Source: Exophiala sp. HKRS030 (Eukaryota > Ascomycota > Eurotiomycetes > Chaetothyriales > Herpotrichiellaceae). From it: a stretch of DNA of 64,000 nt. The stretch lies in contig JAHWDD010000001.1 in assembly GCA_023897205.1 (NCBI GenBank), positions 5,766,001 to 5,830,000 of the forward strand, read 5' to 3'. Positions 46,618 through 57,764 of this stretch are shown here, piece by piece. How positions within the stretch are numbered: position 1 is the stretch's first letter; each line of letters begins with the position of its first letter. The position numbers and the translations under genes were made by a program. The notes beneath the pieces were generated by a model. It was not told the origin of the DNA. It was given only the letters and a program-made list of their open reading frames with translations, and made no database searches.

Positions 46618-47409
46618 TGTCAACTTGATGCCTCTGTCGGTTGCTGCGCATCCTATCTACAGGAATCTTTACATTGAGGAAGTTTGCGAAAGGCAGGATT
46701 CTCCCCAACCAGGGGGAACTTTCAAAGGGGGATCGAAGTCATGCAGAACCAAAGATAAAAATAGTAAGTTTTTATCCCAGGGGTACTGCTGAAAAGAAAC
46801 ACAGATAGATCAGGAAGTGTTCAGCCAAGCGCTGCAAGACACGAGGCGGAAATGCAGAGTTGCTCAACAACATCCCTTAACTTTGCGTTCTGGCCTGGCC
46901 ATGGCAGTCTGGAAGCGAGACCTTGGATTTCGCGGCTGACGAATCGGTATTTGATTGGTTTCTCCCTACAAGGTATATAACTCAGCCTTGATGGCAGTCC
47001 TCGTTGTGGTAAGTGCCACAGAGAGCCTTTTGCAAACTCCAGGGTCTAGTCCTTGATGCATTTGACAGATGCAGCCTGATGGCTGAACGCCAAGGGTTTC
47101 ATTTCATGCAAGGCGTGGCTATCCCTGGTCGTGTCCAATCATTTTGCAAACAAGGTGCTACCGATAGCCCTATCAGGAATCTCAGCCTGATGAGTGACAC
47201 CTTTCGGAAGCAGACTATTGCTTTGAGCTGAATCTCATGATAGACACACCGCCCCCTGAATACGAGCTGCTCGAAACATAAGGGGATAACCAGTCCAACT
47301 TCTGCCGTGATGGACGACTAGATATTTCGTATGAGACCCTCGAAGTCACCGGAATCTCTCCAACTCTCTCATACACATTCAAGCCCAGAAGGAACAGAGA
47401 AACGCCAAG
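46618..47409. promoter_or_regulatory. Divergent promoter region with TATA box
   Basis: About 790 bp between divergent genes. A perfect TATATAA lies at 46974-46980, on the side of the HET-like gene. Short open frames here are not supported. Confidence 0.45.
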
Positions 47410-50400
47410 ATGGTATGTACTGGAATATAGCGTTACTCACATGATCTCACTCGATAGACTGACACCCTTTCAGAATCAACCAGGAAGACATGGTGGTGCA
47501 CGTCTGCCAGCCGGATCGTCTACTATAACTGCCGACCAGAGAATGCGACCTCAGGTAAGCACAGAGGACGATCTCTCGGAGAGATCTTGTGCGCTGACAA
47601 ATTGCAGCCTCAATGCCAGACCAACAATATCACTGTGCAGTCCGCACCTGCCTCAATGAACCAGCGACATGGTGGGAACAGACTGCCAGTCGGGTCCATC
47701 ACGTCTACTGGATCAAGTTTGAATGACCAAGTATGATACATCATTACCAAACCGTGATCTCTGATACTAATTCTGCCCAGACGATGGGCGGCAGGGTGAT
47801 TCCGACCCGAGACACCCCCTTTACCCATATTCCACCTTCTGCGGCCTATCAACCCGGTCGAGTGCATGAGAAGTCAACCTGGCAAGGCTATGATGATTCC
47901 ATTCTGCCAGCACCAGGGTACCAGCTTCCAGCTGGAGCAGGGGTAGGCACCTTTGTCAATGAATCCACCCAAGCTCAACGCCCCAGGAACCTCATCACGG
48001 TGCTGTTACGCTGCCTCCGCCTGTTCCTGGGTCGGACGGAAAAGAGATTGGACACGAGAACGCCAACAAGGTATGCATCATATTCCACAGCGTTCAACAG
48101 TGTTGACTCTCCTAGAAACCAATGAGCGCGATTTCCATCACGGAAATCAATCGTGATGAGGGCCCTACAGCCTCCTCACAGCCCCAAGGCCGCCTGAAGG
48201 AATTGTACAGTTCCAGCTATCATGCTCCCGTCCCAGTAAGTGGCATCGTACCACGTCAGATCCTCGACTGAATATGATTAGGCACGTCGCCGTATGCATC
48301 AAAAAGGCTACCGCAACCTGTTCTCACAGCGAACCACCTTCCGATGGAAGACCTTCCACAGCCATCAAAAGCCGGGCTTGACCAAAGGCTCTGGCCGAGA
48401 ACATCGTCATCGAGATGCAGTCAGTCGAATTCACGCGGGCCAAGAAGATGACAGGTTCCTTGCTCTTGACTCTCATCTTGAAAGAATGATGGTTCAGTGC
48501 ACAGATGAGATCTATGAAGGTCCGCGAAATTCGACTTGGAGAAGGACATTTGTGCGAAACATGGCTCCTTGGACTATTCGTATCGCCAACTGGCCTATGA
48601 ATACCGCCCCTCTCGAGTCCAAGCACTGGACGCAGAGCGATTGGTTGCTGATTGTGGCAAAGTGGCCGATCTCATGCATCTGCCTTTCATTTACAGTAAG
48701 TCGGCTGTATGGCCCCTAGAGAGATCAAAAGATTTGTTTAGTGACTTGTGTATCGCAGCTGTTGAGCATCGGCAAGCTCTACAACGGAAAATCTCGACTT
48801 GCACATTATGCCCCGTTTCCCTACAGATTCTGGGGCTATCCAAAGGTGGCGCGAAACATGCTCGAAAATGTTCCTGGCAAGATTGAGGCAAATGAAGATG
48901 TGGATGGGGCGCACCCAGTATCTGAGCGTCCTCTCTATCCAAGTCGCCTGTGCTTCGTGGATGGTGGAAAGGACAAGAACGGTCGTACTCACTTGTACGA
49001 TGTCCAAGTCTGGCTGAATCAACATAACATGGTCGACCATGACATGAAGTATATCTTCGTTGCTTACACTTCGACACAGTTTACCGATAGTGACGAAGAT
49101 GTCGAGGCCCTCCACGCCATTGCGCGAGAGGCAGCCACCAACCTCAAGTGTCCCGCTTATTGGGTTGGATCAGCTTGCATGTCAGAAGACGGCCGAGAAC
49201 TCGAAAACGACGTGTACCGTATTAGCGATGTCATCCGAGCTGCTCACTCAGTGGTCGTCGCCGTCAAGCCACCTTCCGGCAGAAAGGCCTATTCTCCAAC
49301 CGAAGAGTTGCTCAAGGACTGGGGGACTCGAATGTGGACGTTGCCAGAGGCTCTTCTTGCTCCCAAAGACAATCCAATACGCATTTACAATATTTCTACC
49401 GGTGTGGTAAAGCTCGTCAAAGAACTTCCAAAGAAGGATCTTGCTGCACTGGTATGGGAGGACACCAGCTTGACTCGACAATTGGTCGACCATTACGAAG
49501 GAAATCTGACTCTCAGTCGCCTCGAGCTCGTTATCTTGGCCTTGAAGTGCCTCAGTCAACGTCGAACCTCCAAGTATCTGGATGGCGACCTCGCATATGT
49601 GCTCATGGGTCTTTTGCGCCGCAGACCAGTCGTGGATCACACAGACTCCGAATTCCAAGCTTTTGCTCGACTTTCTCTGGCCAATGATAGCGACAGCCTA
49701 CTGGAGCGCTTATTGTGCGTGCTGCCCAGGTCGCAGAATCAGCCATGGTATCATACTGCAGATATGTTCGGCGTCAATCTGTGGGATATTCAGCCTACGT
49801 GTCAAGTCGCTGGCGTTTGTGAAGACGACACCGTCGTTGTTGATGGTTGCTTGGCAGCCTCGATTCGATGGGAATCGTTCGTCGCCGTGGCCCATGACAC
49901 AAGCGTCTCGTGGAAACGCCTGATTGTCAAAGTCTGGCTGCGTGTCGCGCCGATCCTCTTGATTCTTGGACTCGCGCCTCTCTTCGACAACGGAAGAAGG
50001 GCTGTTCTTCTGCTCTTGAGCCTTCCCATCTTCCTCATGTCCCCGTGGCTAGTCCGTGTCTTATACGGGGGCAAGCCCTGGAACATTGCGCCTCACCTTC
50101 TCGGATTCGAGGGTTACTTGGACATTGTCACCATCGAGACCAACATCTATGGCCATTACACCGGTCGTCTGACCTGGAGTCCGGCCGGTAGCAGCCTGAG
50201 CCGACATCGCAAGAACGAATTCGGAGAGTGCATAGGCGAGGACCCAACGAGTGACGGCCTCGTCGCAGACATGGTCAAGCAGGCAAAGTACAGCAATTAT
50301 GGAGAGTTCAAAGTGTTTACCCTGGTCGATACGCTCAACGGCTCTGTCACCCTCTTCACAGCCACTCGACCTCCGGTGGCTGCTTTGCTTTGTGGCCAAG

Positions 50401-50576
50401 AAGGAGGCATGCAACGAGCCGTAATGGTGTCGCTAGATTGGAAGACGTCCACTCTGTATCGCGAAACCGTTCTACGGATGCCGACCACGGTTTTGGAGAG
50501 AACTTGGCGTATGGACAGGGCGAGAGTGGGACTGAAGAGGCCTTTGGAACGAACGAGTGTCACTTACAGTGCATGA
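47410..50576 (+). CDS. Large HET-like membrane protein
   Basis: Eight exons: 47410-47412 (start codon only), 47474-47554, 47608-47730, 47781-47942, 47987-48070, 48116-48235, 48282-48695 and 48759-50576. Every junction is phase 0, total 2805 bp, 934 aa. The first 190 residues are disordered, Gly/Pro/Ser rich and partly repetitive. From residue 330 a folded domain starts (GKLYNGKSRLAHYAPFPYRF). It contains YIFVAYTSTQF and a MWTLPEALLAP stretch that resembles the RxWTLQE motif of heterokaryon-incompatibility (HET) domains. Two adjacent membrane helices lie near residues 720-760 (VAPILLILGLAPLF and LLLLSLPIFLMSPWLV). The role is unknown, and the HET relation is inference. Exon 7 has competing frames (see findings). 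Confidence 0.65.
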
Positions 50577-51646
50577 GAGCCATCGCCCCCAAAGGATATG
50601 TCGATATTAGTGGCGAATTTCATGGTGGTGCCGATGGTGAGGAACTTTTTCTACGGTCTGGTTTCGGGATGGGGAGTTTCCGGGGGATTTTGTATTCCGT
50701 AGCTGGCCTACACTTTACACTCGACGTGGGGTGGAAAGGTAATGGACTGATGAATACGCTGTGTGGAAAGTAATCTCTTTTGAGATATGTCATTTTGTTT
50801 TACTCTTTTGTTGACTTCTTCATCGATCGGCTATAACTTCTTGTGACGAATAACCCACTCTCTGCGAATATCGCAACGCCGCAAAGATGATCGGAAAGGT
50901 AAACTCACAGGTGTCGGGATTTCTTGAGCAGTAGCAGTCCTGGTCACACCACTGGTCAAATCCACTTCTAACCCTGCCGATGGCCGAGAGGAAAAAAAAC
51001 AAATGCTTTGGTGAGCTAATGGATAAAATCGAAATATCGATACTCTGTACTCTGGGTACCTCGTGGAGCTGGCGTTGGTCGCTAGGCAACTCCGCACGGA
51101 GTACCTATTTGTATGTACGGATACCTTGAGGGTCTTTTGCTACTTGAAGATTGGTTGGTTCTCACTCGGTTTTACCCCGTGAAAAATACGAGCACGAGTG
51201 CTTCAACCTATTTCCGACTAGACACAGAGTGACCCGATTGGACTATGATGGATGACTTCTGAGAAGAACTCAACTGCAACACTTGACACTCTCAGAACAA
51301 TCTAGGGTTCTATACCTCACTCATACGGTGCCATGAATGGGTTGAGTTGCCGATAAGCTGTCGATTGGGCCTTTGGAGGTGCCACCGACTTTTTCAACGT
51401 GGCCACGACAGCTGCTGTCGCTTGCGAATTCAGAATGTGCATGTCTCGCGGGCCGTTATGGCATGGAACAACATTGCGAAGGAGACTTGGTGTCCGAGGG
51501 AACTCTTAAGCGCGGTCGAGAATGTTGCTCGTTGCGATATTGAGGATGCCAAAGATCGCAACTCGACGGATGGACGCACTCAATAAGGCAGGTTCACTTG
51601 TGTTTGGGCAAAAACAAAGGCAAAAGCAAAAGCAAAAGGATCATAC
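50577..51646. other. Intergenic, about 1.07 kb
   Basis: Spacer with a near-perfect copy of the ACGGAGTAC element at 51096-51104 and a CAAAAG repeat at 51621-51638. No gene recognised. Confidence 0.5.
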
Positions 51647-52264
51647 ATGAGGCTGGATAGCTGGCTCCTCTGTATCACACCGGTGTCGGGTTCAATCGGA
51701 TTCAACTCTTCCAACTCGATGCTATACTGGCGCAAGGCGTGGATCTTGAGCAGAAATGGCTCTTGTATGACCCCCAAGTCAAGTCATACACAGTGCCAAT
51801 TAATGCCATGGACCCTTTCAGACGACCAAACGATGTTGTCTTCTGTGGACGACCTTGCCCAAGTATCCCTAATCCGCGGCGGTATCGATCCTGTGGTCTA
51901 TCATTCTCCTCTTGGCGACGTCGGTGTTTCCAGAGCACTGCGCCTTTCGATTTTCCTTGTGTACATACAGCATGGCATGTTCCGAGCCTGGACAGATGGT
52001 ATTCTCAAAGGTGATGCGCTGTTCGTGCATGGGTTGGCGCGTGCCTTGACCTCTGGGCTGATATGCTGGGTCAACGGGGTAAGCACCTTATCTGCCATGA
52101 GCTTCCAGACTACCGACGAGCTTGGGTAATCCTTTGATAGTTGCTTATTCTAGAGCTTACGGGCAGTGCTACCCTGCTGTAAGAGACGCCTCGCAAGAGC
52201 AAAAAGTTCCTTCGAGACGCTCTCTTACTTCAAGGAGCAGAAGCGAGACAGTCTCCCGATATAA
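51647..52264 (+). CDS. Hypothetical protein, two exons
   Basis: Exons 51647-52078 and 52154-52264, phase 0, intron 75 bp (GTAAGC donor), give 180 aa. The second half is the more convincing part: VSLIRGGIDPVVYHSPLGDV, then RALRLSIFLVYIQHGMFRAW and HGLARALTSGLICWVNG. The C-terminus is basic (CCKRRLARAKSS). The first 60 residues are less natural, and another frame over 51680-51840 (LEQKWLLYDPQVKSYTVPIN) looks protein-like as well, so there may be another exon arrangement. No family recognised. Confidence 0.4.
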
Positions 52265-53230
52265 GGCAACGTCGCATCAAAGTCCGTGTTCTGTGGTCTC
52301 GAAAGCCAACGACGAAGGCTGGTTTGGTCAGCATGGTGCATCGATTAGATTAGCCGCCTCCTGAGAGGTACTTTATCTTCCCTTTTGAGTCAAAGATACA
52401 CGAAGTCTCGACCTGCGTACTTCCAACGAAGACCTTGTGATCTGGCCCGGGTAGATAGACTATATCAAGGATATAACATCGATCACCGGAGATGCACAGA
52501 GGCGGGGGATTTGCCTTGACCACACGTGGTGTATCCAATACCCGTTGATTAATGCGCGGGTAGGAGGAGCTACTCCACAGACTAGAGGGTTAAGAAGTGC
52601 ACTAGAGGAGGTTTAACAGGGGCACTAGGGAAATGATAGGCTTAAAGGGATTGGAGCCGTGCTATCCGATCATAGTACCCCAGCAGATCAACGTCAGCCA
52701 AGGGACTTGTTTGTCAAAACGTTGCATCATCATGTTGATCGCAGTTGAAAAGGTGGAAAAGGTGGAAAAACGCCTTGGGCTGAGCGGGAGGAACTCCACC
52801 AGCTGAAACGAAGGGAGGGGAGCCGAGGAAGCCCGAGCGGAGCCCAGAGTGCCGATAAGGTGCCCCCCCGGGGCTCTTTGCTGCCTTTAGGGTGACTTCG
52901 GGGGACTTTAGGTGCCTCTAGGGCGGGCATCGGGTGGCGTGCAGGTGGCGCATTGTGCAAAAAGCAACTTTGCAGGGCAGGAAAAGCAACTTGGCGAAGT
53001 GTGGAGAGAGTGCAATCAAAAGTCTCTTCAACAAAGTGGGAGGTTGCGAGTCAGTTGTACGAATAGAAGATGAAGAAGCTGGACCTCGCAGCTGGGGCCA
53101 AACACTCCAGGCCCGTTCACTTGGCCCTTCTCGCTTTCATTTCCTCTTCTTATTAAACTAAGCCTCTCCCTCCTCTGTCATTCCTGACATCTAATCCACC
53201 AAGCAACTAGACCATTTGTGCCCGGACAAC
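52265..53230. other. Intergenic, about 970 bp, with a GC-rich patch
   Basis: Upstream region of the amino-acid permease. A GC-rich patch at about 52760-52960 has short GGTGGAAAA repeats at its left edge and runs of C and G. No gene recognised. Confidence 0.45.
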
Positions 53231-55294
53231 ATGTTTTCCTTCGGTCACGACAAAGAGAAGAATGGCAGTGAGCCATCTGCTCTCACAGCTGGAGATAGAA
53301 ACGACATCGAGGAGGCCTATGTGTCCGACAATGCCGACCAGCTCCAGCGACACCTGGGAAACCGACAGATCCAGCTCATTGCCATCGGAGGTTCCATCGG
53401 CACTGCTCTCTTCGTGAGCATCGGCGGCGGTCTGTACCGTGGCGGTGCTGCGAACCTGCTGATCGCCTACACCATCCAAAGCTGCATCCTGGCCATGGTG
53501 AACAACTGCATAGCGGAAATGAGTACGGCCTATCCAGTCAGTGGTGGGTTCATTCGCCTGGCTGGCAAGTGGGTGGACGATGCTCTTGGTTTTATGGTCG
53601 GCTGGAACTTTTTGTTCGCAATACCCTCCTCCCGCGTGTTGAAGACTACTGTGACTGACGTGTGCACCGTAGTTTCTACGAAGCCCTTCTCATTCCTTTT
53701 GAGATTTCGGCCTTCACCCTGGTTTGTTCCTTTTGGAGTGACGAAGTGACGAAGCCTGGTCCCACGGCAGGTATCGTGCTTGGTGTCATCATTTGCTACG
53801 CGTGAGCTTCACCCTTCCCTATGCATTCTTTTGAGAGACCCAACACTAAGACATCCAAAGCGCCATCAACATGTTTGCCGTCGGGGCCTACGGCGAGGCC
53901 GAGTTCTGGCTTTCCGGGGGCAAGGTGATCCTGATCTTTTCGCTGTTCTTCTTCACATTTATCACCATGGTCGGAGGCAACCCGCAGCACGATGCTTACG
54001 GCTTTCGGAATTGGGAACACGGAGGAGCCTTCCGTGAATACATCGGCACTGGCGATCTCGGTCGTTTCCAGGGATTCTTGGCCGCGCTTTCATCTGCAGT
54101 CTTCACCGTTGTTGGACCCGAGTACATCTCCATGGTCGCTGCCGAAGCCAAACGACCCCGAGTTTACATCAAAGCGGCTTTCAAGATGGTCTACATTCGA
54201 TTTGGTATCTTTTTCATTGGTGGTGCCCTGGCCGTCGGTATCGTTTGCAGCTCGCGTGACCCCGAATTGGCGAATGTTGTCCTGGGTGGCAGTACAGGTT
54301 CGGCAGCTGCATCGCCGTATGTGATTGCCATGCAGAATATGGGCATTAACGGCTTTCCACATCTCGTCAATGCGTGAGTCCTATTGCTAACCACTATCCC
54401 CGCTGCACTTACTAATGGGGCTGCCAGGTTGATGTTGACATCGATCTTTTCCGCGGGAAATACCTACACCTATTGCGCCATCCGAAACCTGTACGGCTTA
54501 TCACTGGAAGGAAGAGCTCCAAAGTTCCTGAGGAAATGCACCAGGAAGGGAGTTCCGATCTACTGCTTCTTTGTGGTCATGATCTTCCCCATGCTGTCTT
54601 TCTTGTATGTAAATGAGTTGTGGAACAAAGCATGTTCAAGAATGGTACTAATGCGATCTGCTTCTTCAGGGCGTGCTCGAATAGTTCCTCAGTCGTCATT
54701 ACGTGGTTCTCAAACCTCGTCACCGGTGGAGGTAAAGATTATATACAAATCCGCCTTTGGCTACGGTATACTGATGCAGAAACAGGCCTCATCGACTTCT
54801 TCGTTATGTGTGTGACCTATATCTTTTTCTATCGAGCTTGCCAAAAGCAAGGACTCGACCGCAGCAAGCTTCCCTATACCGGTTGGTTCCAGCCTTATTG
54901 CGCCTACGTCGCGGCCGTCTGGCTGTTCTTGGTCACCTGTATCTATGGGTACACCTGTTACCTCCCGTGGTCGGTGTCGAACTTCTTTTCACAATACTCC
55001 ATGCAGCTCTTCATTCCTCCTCTCTTCGTCATTTGGAAACTGGTCAAGAAAACGAAGATGGTAAGACCAGAAGAAGCCGACCTCGTTTGGGAAAGACCCA
55101 ACGTCGATGCATACGAGGCGACTATCATCGACCCCCCCGTTGGGTTCTGGACAGAAATGTTACAGCTTGTCGGGCTAAGGAGGAACAAGGGAGGAAATGA
55201 CAAGCGACGTCGGAGCAGCGTCATTGTGCCTACCCAGGCAGCCACCACAGACTATGACCACCGAGGAGAATCGTTGGATCATGGCAAGGCTTAG
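53231..55294 (+). CDS. Amino-acid permease, APC superfamily (YAT type)
   Basis: Six exons: 53231-53613, 53673-53801, 53861-54373, 54428-54604, 54670-54731 and 54786-55294, total 1773 bp, 590 aa. The motif RHLGNRQIQLIAIGGSIGTA precedes the first of about 12 membrane helices. Splicing restores GWNFFFYEALLIPFEISA, YGEAEFWLSGGKVILI and GGGLIDFFVMCVTYIFFYRA, all characteristic of the fungal YAT family. The fifth intron (54 bp) is in frame and stop-free, so a naive model would keep it as coding. The soluble N- and C-termini are typical in length. It is a plasma-membrane amino-acid importer; specificity cannot be read from sequence. Confidence 0.93.
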
Positions 55295-56412
55295 ATCTGC
55301 GCGAATGGTGTTGCGCGCAGAAATGTGCTGTGTGAAACTGGATACACAGCATAGGCGTGAGAATCAAGTCATGTGGAGACTGGACCTTTCTCTTCCGCTC
55401 GTCAACGATACTCGACGTCTGTAAACGTTTAGGCCTCCCTTTGCGCCGAACTAGAATCGCTCCGACTGCGACGCCCCTTCTTGCTCTAGGTCTGGCGCAT
55501 GATAAGACACAAGGGTGTGACCCCAATGCGACTTCCCTAGTGTTTACTAGACCGTTGGCCTTGTACCTTCAAGGTTGTGTTGCAAACTCTCGTGAAGAGG
55601 GGGAAACGAACAGGGATCGAACAAGGATTGAACAGGGATAAGGACGCCAAGGAACGAGACGATGACAGATCCGGTCTTAGTTGGGTTGTGCAGCGATGGC
55701 CCGATGGACCTGCAGCGATTGGCCTTTTAAGGTAATCCTATCCCCGGATCTTCAACAGTAGGCGGACTAGGTTCGGCTCTCTGGACATTTATACGCCATA
55801 GGGTCCATGACCGCGCCCTTCTCGAACTACTGTAATGGTTGCCGGCAAGTCAACCTGGACGTCTTCAACACTTCAAAGTGTTTCCACTAGCCAGACGGGA
55901 TCCGGGAGAACGTTTTGGCAGCTGCCCGTTTGTCGTCGTCGACGACGACGACGACAAATGAACACACATCTTAGACATTATACGATAATACTACAGATTA
56001 TGGATTATGTATTATCAAAAATGGGTCGTTCGCTATTACAAGATAAGAGACCAATTTCGCCGAAGATAAAAAGTAAAATGTACAAGAAAGGTAGAGAATG
56101 CCCTGACTTTTTTTTTCTCGCCGGTCCGTGCTTGCCTTGATAGATAGGGGAATTTTTGAAGATTCATGATGACGGATCGCGAGACCAGAATTTGTACGGT
56201 CCGTGGAACCAACCACCTGACCTTTGCATCTCGAGGTCGGCGACTTCGACATACTGCTTAGTGGACCTCCAAGTTTCTGATACGCGTAATCCGCCCACAT
56301 GAGACCCCAAGTCGTTCCCATGAGGACTTTGAGACTGCTTCCGGCAAAGACGGCCGTCGTCAATGGAGGAGGAGTCTCCCGTTGTCGTCGCTATTATCCA
56401 CATTCATTATCA
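55295..56412. other. Convergent 3' spacer, about 1.1 kb
   Basis: Between the permease and the minus-strand Ser/Thr-rich gene. It may include the last exon of the latter: a frame near 56160-56350 reads VFAGSSLKVLMGTTWGLMW. It also contains a perfect hairpin. Confidence 0.4.
55929..55958. repeat. Perfect 12-bp inverted repeat, 6-nt loop
   Basis: TTTGTCGTCGTC, then GACGAC, then the exact reverse complement of the first arm. It lies between two convergent 3' ends. Confidence 0.9.
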
Positions 56413-57572
56413 TCATGTGTGTCGAGTTGCCAAAGTCATTGTCGTCCGAGATGATAATGATGATGTTATCCGTACTGCTATCACCCTACAGTGAGGTGCT
56501 GACGACGTAGTACTAGGAGTTGCTGCTACTGCAGAGGCACTTGAGCTTCGAGATTCGTAGCCAACGCCAAACGGACCGTTGGAAAATATGTTTGTCGCCG
56601 GACCCAACATGATGTCTCGCGTGTAGTTCAGGAAAAGGGTCATTACGTCGATCTGGAAGGCCGGAAAGAGGGCAGACCCGACCTCGATGTTTGGGAACGA
56701 AGCTGTAGCTCTGAGATAGTCAAACTTTAGACCGGAACTGGAGGATAGTTCGATATCCAGTTGGTGGCGTTGAGTTGGATGGTGTCGCTAAATCCTCCGT
56801 CGAGCAGTTCAAGCTTAAAGTCAATGGGAGCCCAAGTGTGAAGCAGTCAATCGTGATGGGTCCGTGCGAACCCGAAGAGAATGCCGAGCTGATGAACAGC
56901 ACGAAGAAGGCGTCGATCTCGAAAAGCCCCCAGTTGGCTCGCGTATCCGCCGATGGGCACGGTGGCGACAAGGAGATATCATGTTCCTCGAGTCTCGAGA
57001 AACCGGTCTGGACGAGTCAGTTAGACAGAGGCCTTGTTCTAGAGGGCGCGTAATTGTGCAGCGAGATTGTATGTGGGAACACTGTTGCTGACGTGTTTGC
57101 GAACATGAATTGAATGTCCCAGTCGAGAATCGAAACTGCAGAAACAAAATTGTTCGGTTTGGTACAACTTGCCACACACAAACAACCAAAATCCAAAAAA
57201 GGAGTTTCACATGCCGTCGCAACTGTCACAAAAGCTGGTGGTGCTGTCGTCTTGTCGAGCTGCCAGAGCCTGTGAGGGCTGTGGTGCAGATAATACTGTG
57301 GAAGTGCTCCTGGCTGTCACCGCATTGTTGGTTGGATCTGTCGTCTTGAAAACGATGTTTGAAGTTGTAGGGGCCAATGAGGCCGTCGGCGTCGATATCA
57401 TTGTTCCTGTTGCTGTCATCGTTGATCTGGAGAGGAACGTGGAGCTTTTCAAGACCTGCTGGCACTGGAAATTGTGTCGGCGGCTTCCTTTCCCAGCCTT
57501 CACGACGCCAGGAATATCGAGTAGCTGGAATGGAAAGGGGGAGGTTCCCTGTGGTGACGCGTTTTTCGGCAT
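56413..57572 (-). CDS. Unresolved multi-exon gene, Ser/Thr-rich surface-type protein
   Basis: Several protein-like segments occur in order on the minus strand but in changing frames: a Ser/Thr/Pro-rich N-terminal part near 57300-57572; SILDWDIQFMFANTSATVFP at about 57060-57135, after a good CTGCAG acceptor; NWGLFEIDAFFVLFISSAF near 56900; FKLELLDGGFSDTIQLNATN near 56790; and PNIEVGSALFPAFQIDVMTL with LNYTRDIMLGPATNIFSNG near 56560-56690. Such a pattern indicates a real gene with short introns, but I could not close all phases, so start, end and exon borders are approximate. It may instead be a decayed gene. No family is named. Confidence 0.4.
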
Positions 57573-57764
57573 CTAACTTGCTTTACGAGATTTTAATATC
57601 ATTCTCTGTCAGAGTGAGCCCGACCCGCTCAACAGTTTCTCACTCCTGAGATCCAACGTACAGGACCTTGCTGCACTGACATTGAAATACGAACGGATAA
57701 CATGGATATATCAACAACCCGGTATCCAGTCAACACTTCCGCGTTACTTTTGTCGACATCCTTG

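Noticed and set aside
48741..48758. Start of the HET-like protein at an ATG-less frame opening near 48741
   Set aside because: These bases belong to the intron before exon 8; upstream exons join in phase.
52541..52640. Possible short repeat element with GCACTAG(A)GG units
   Set aside because: Two loose copies only; no terminal repeats or target duplication.
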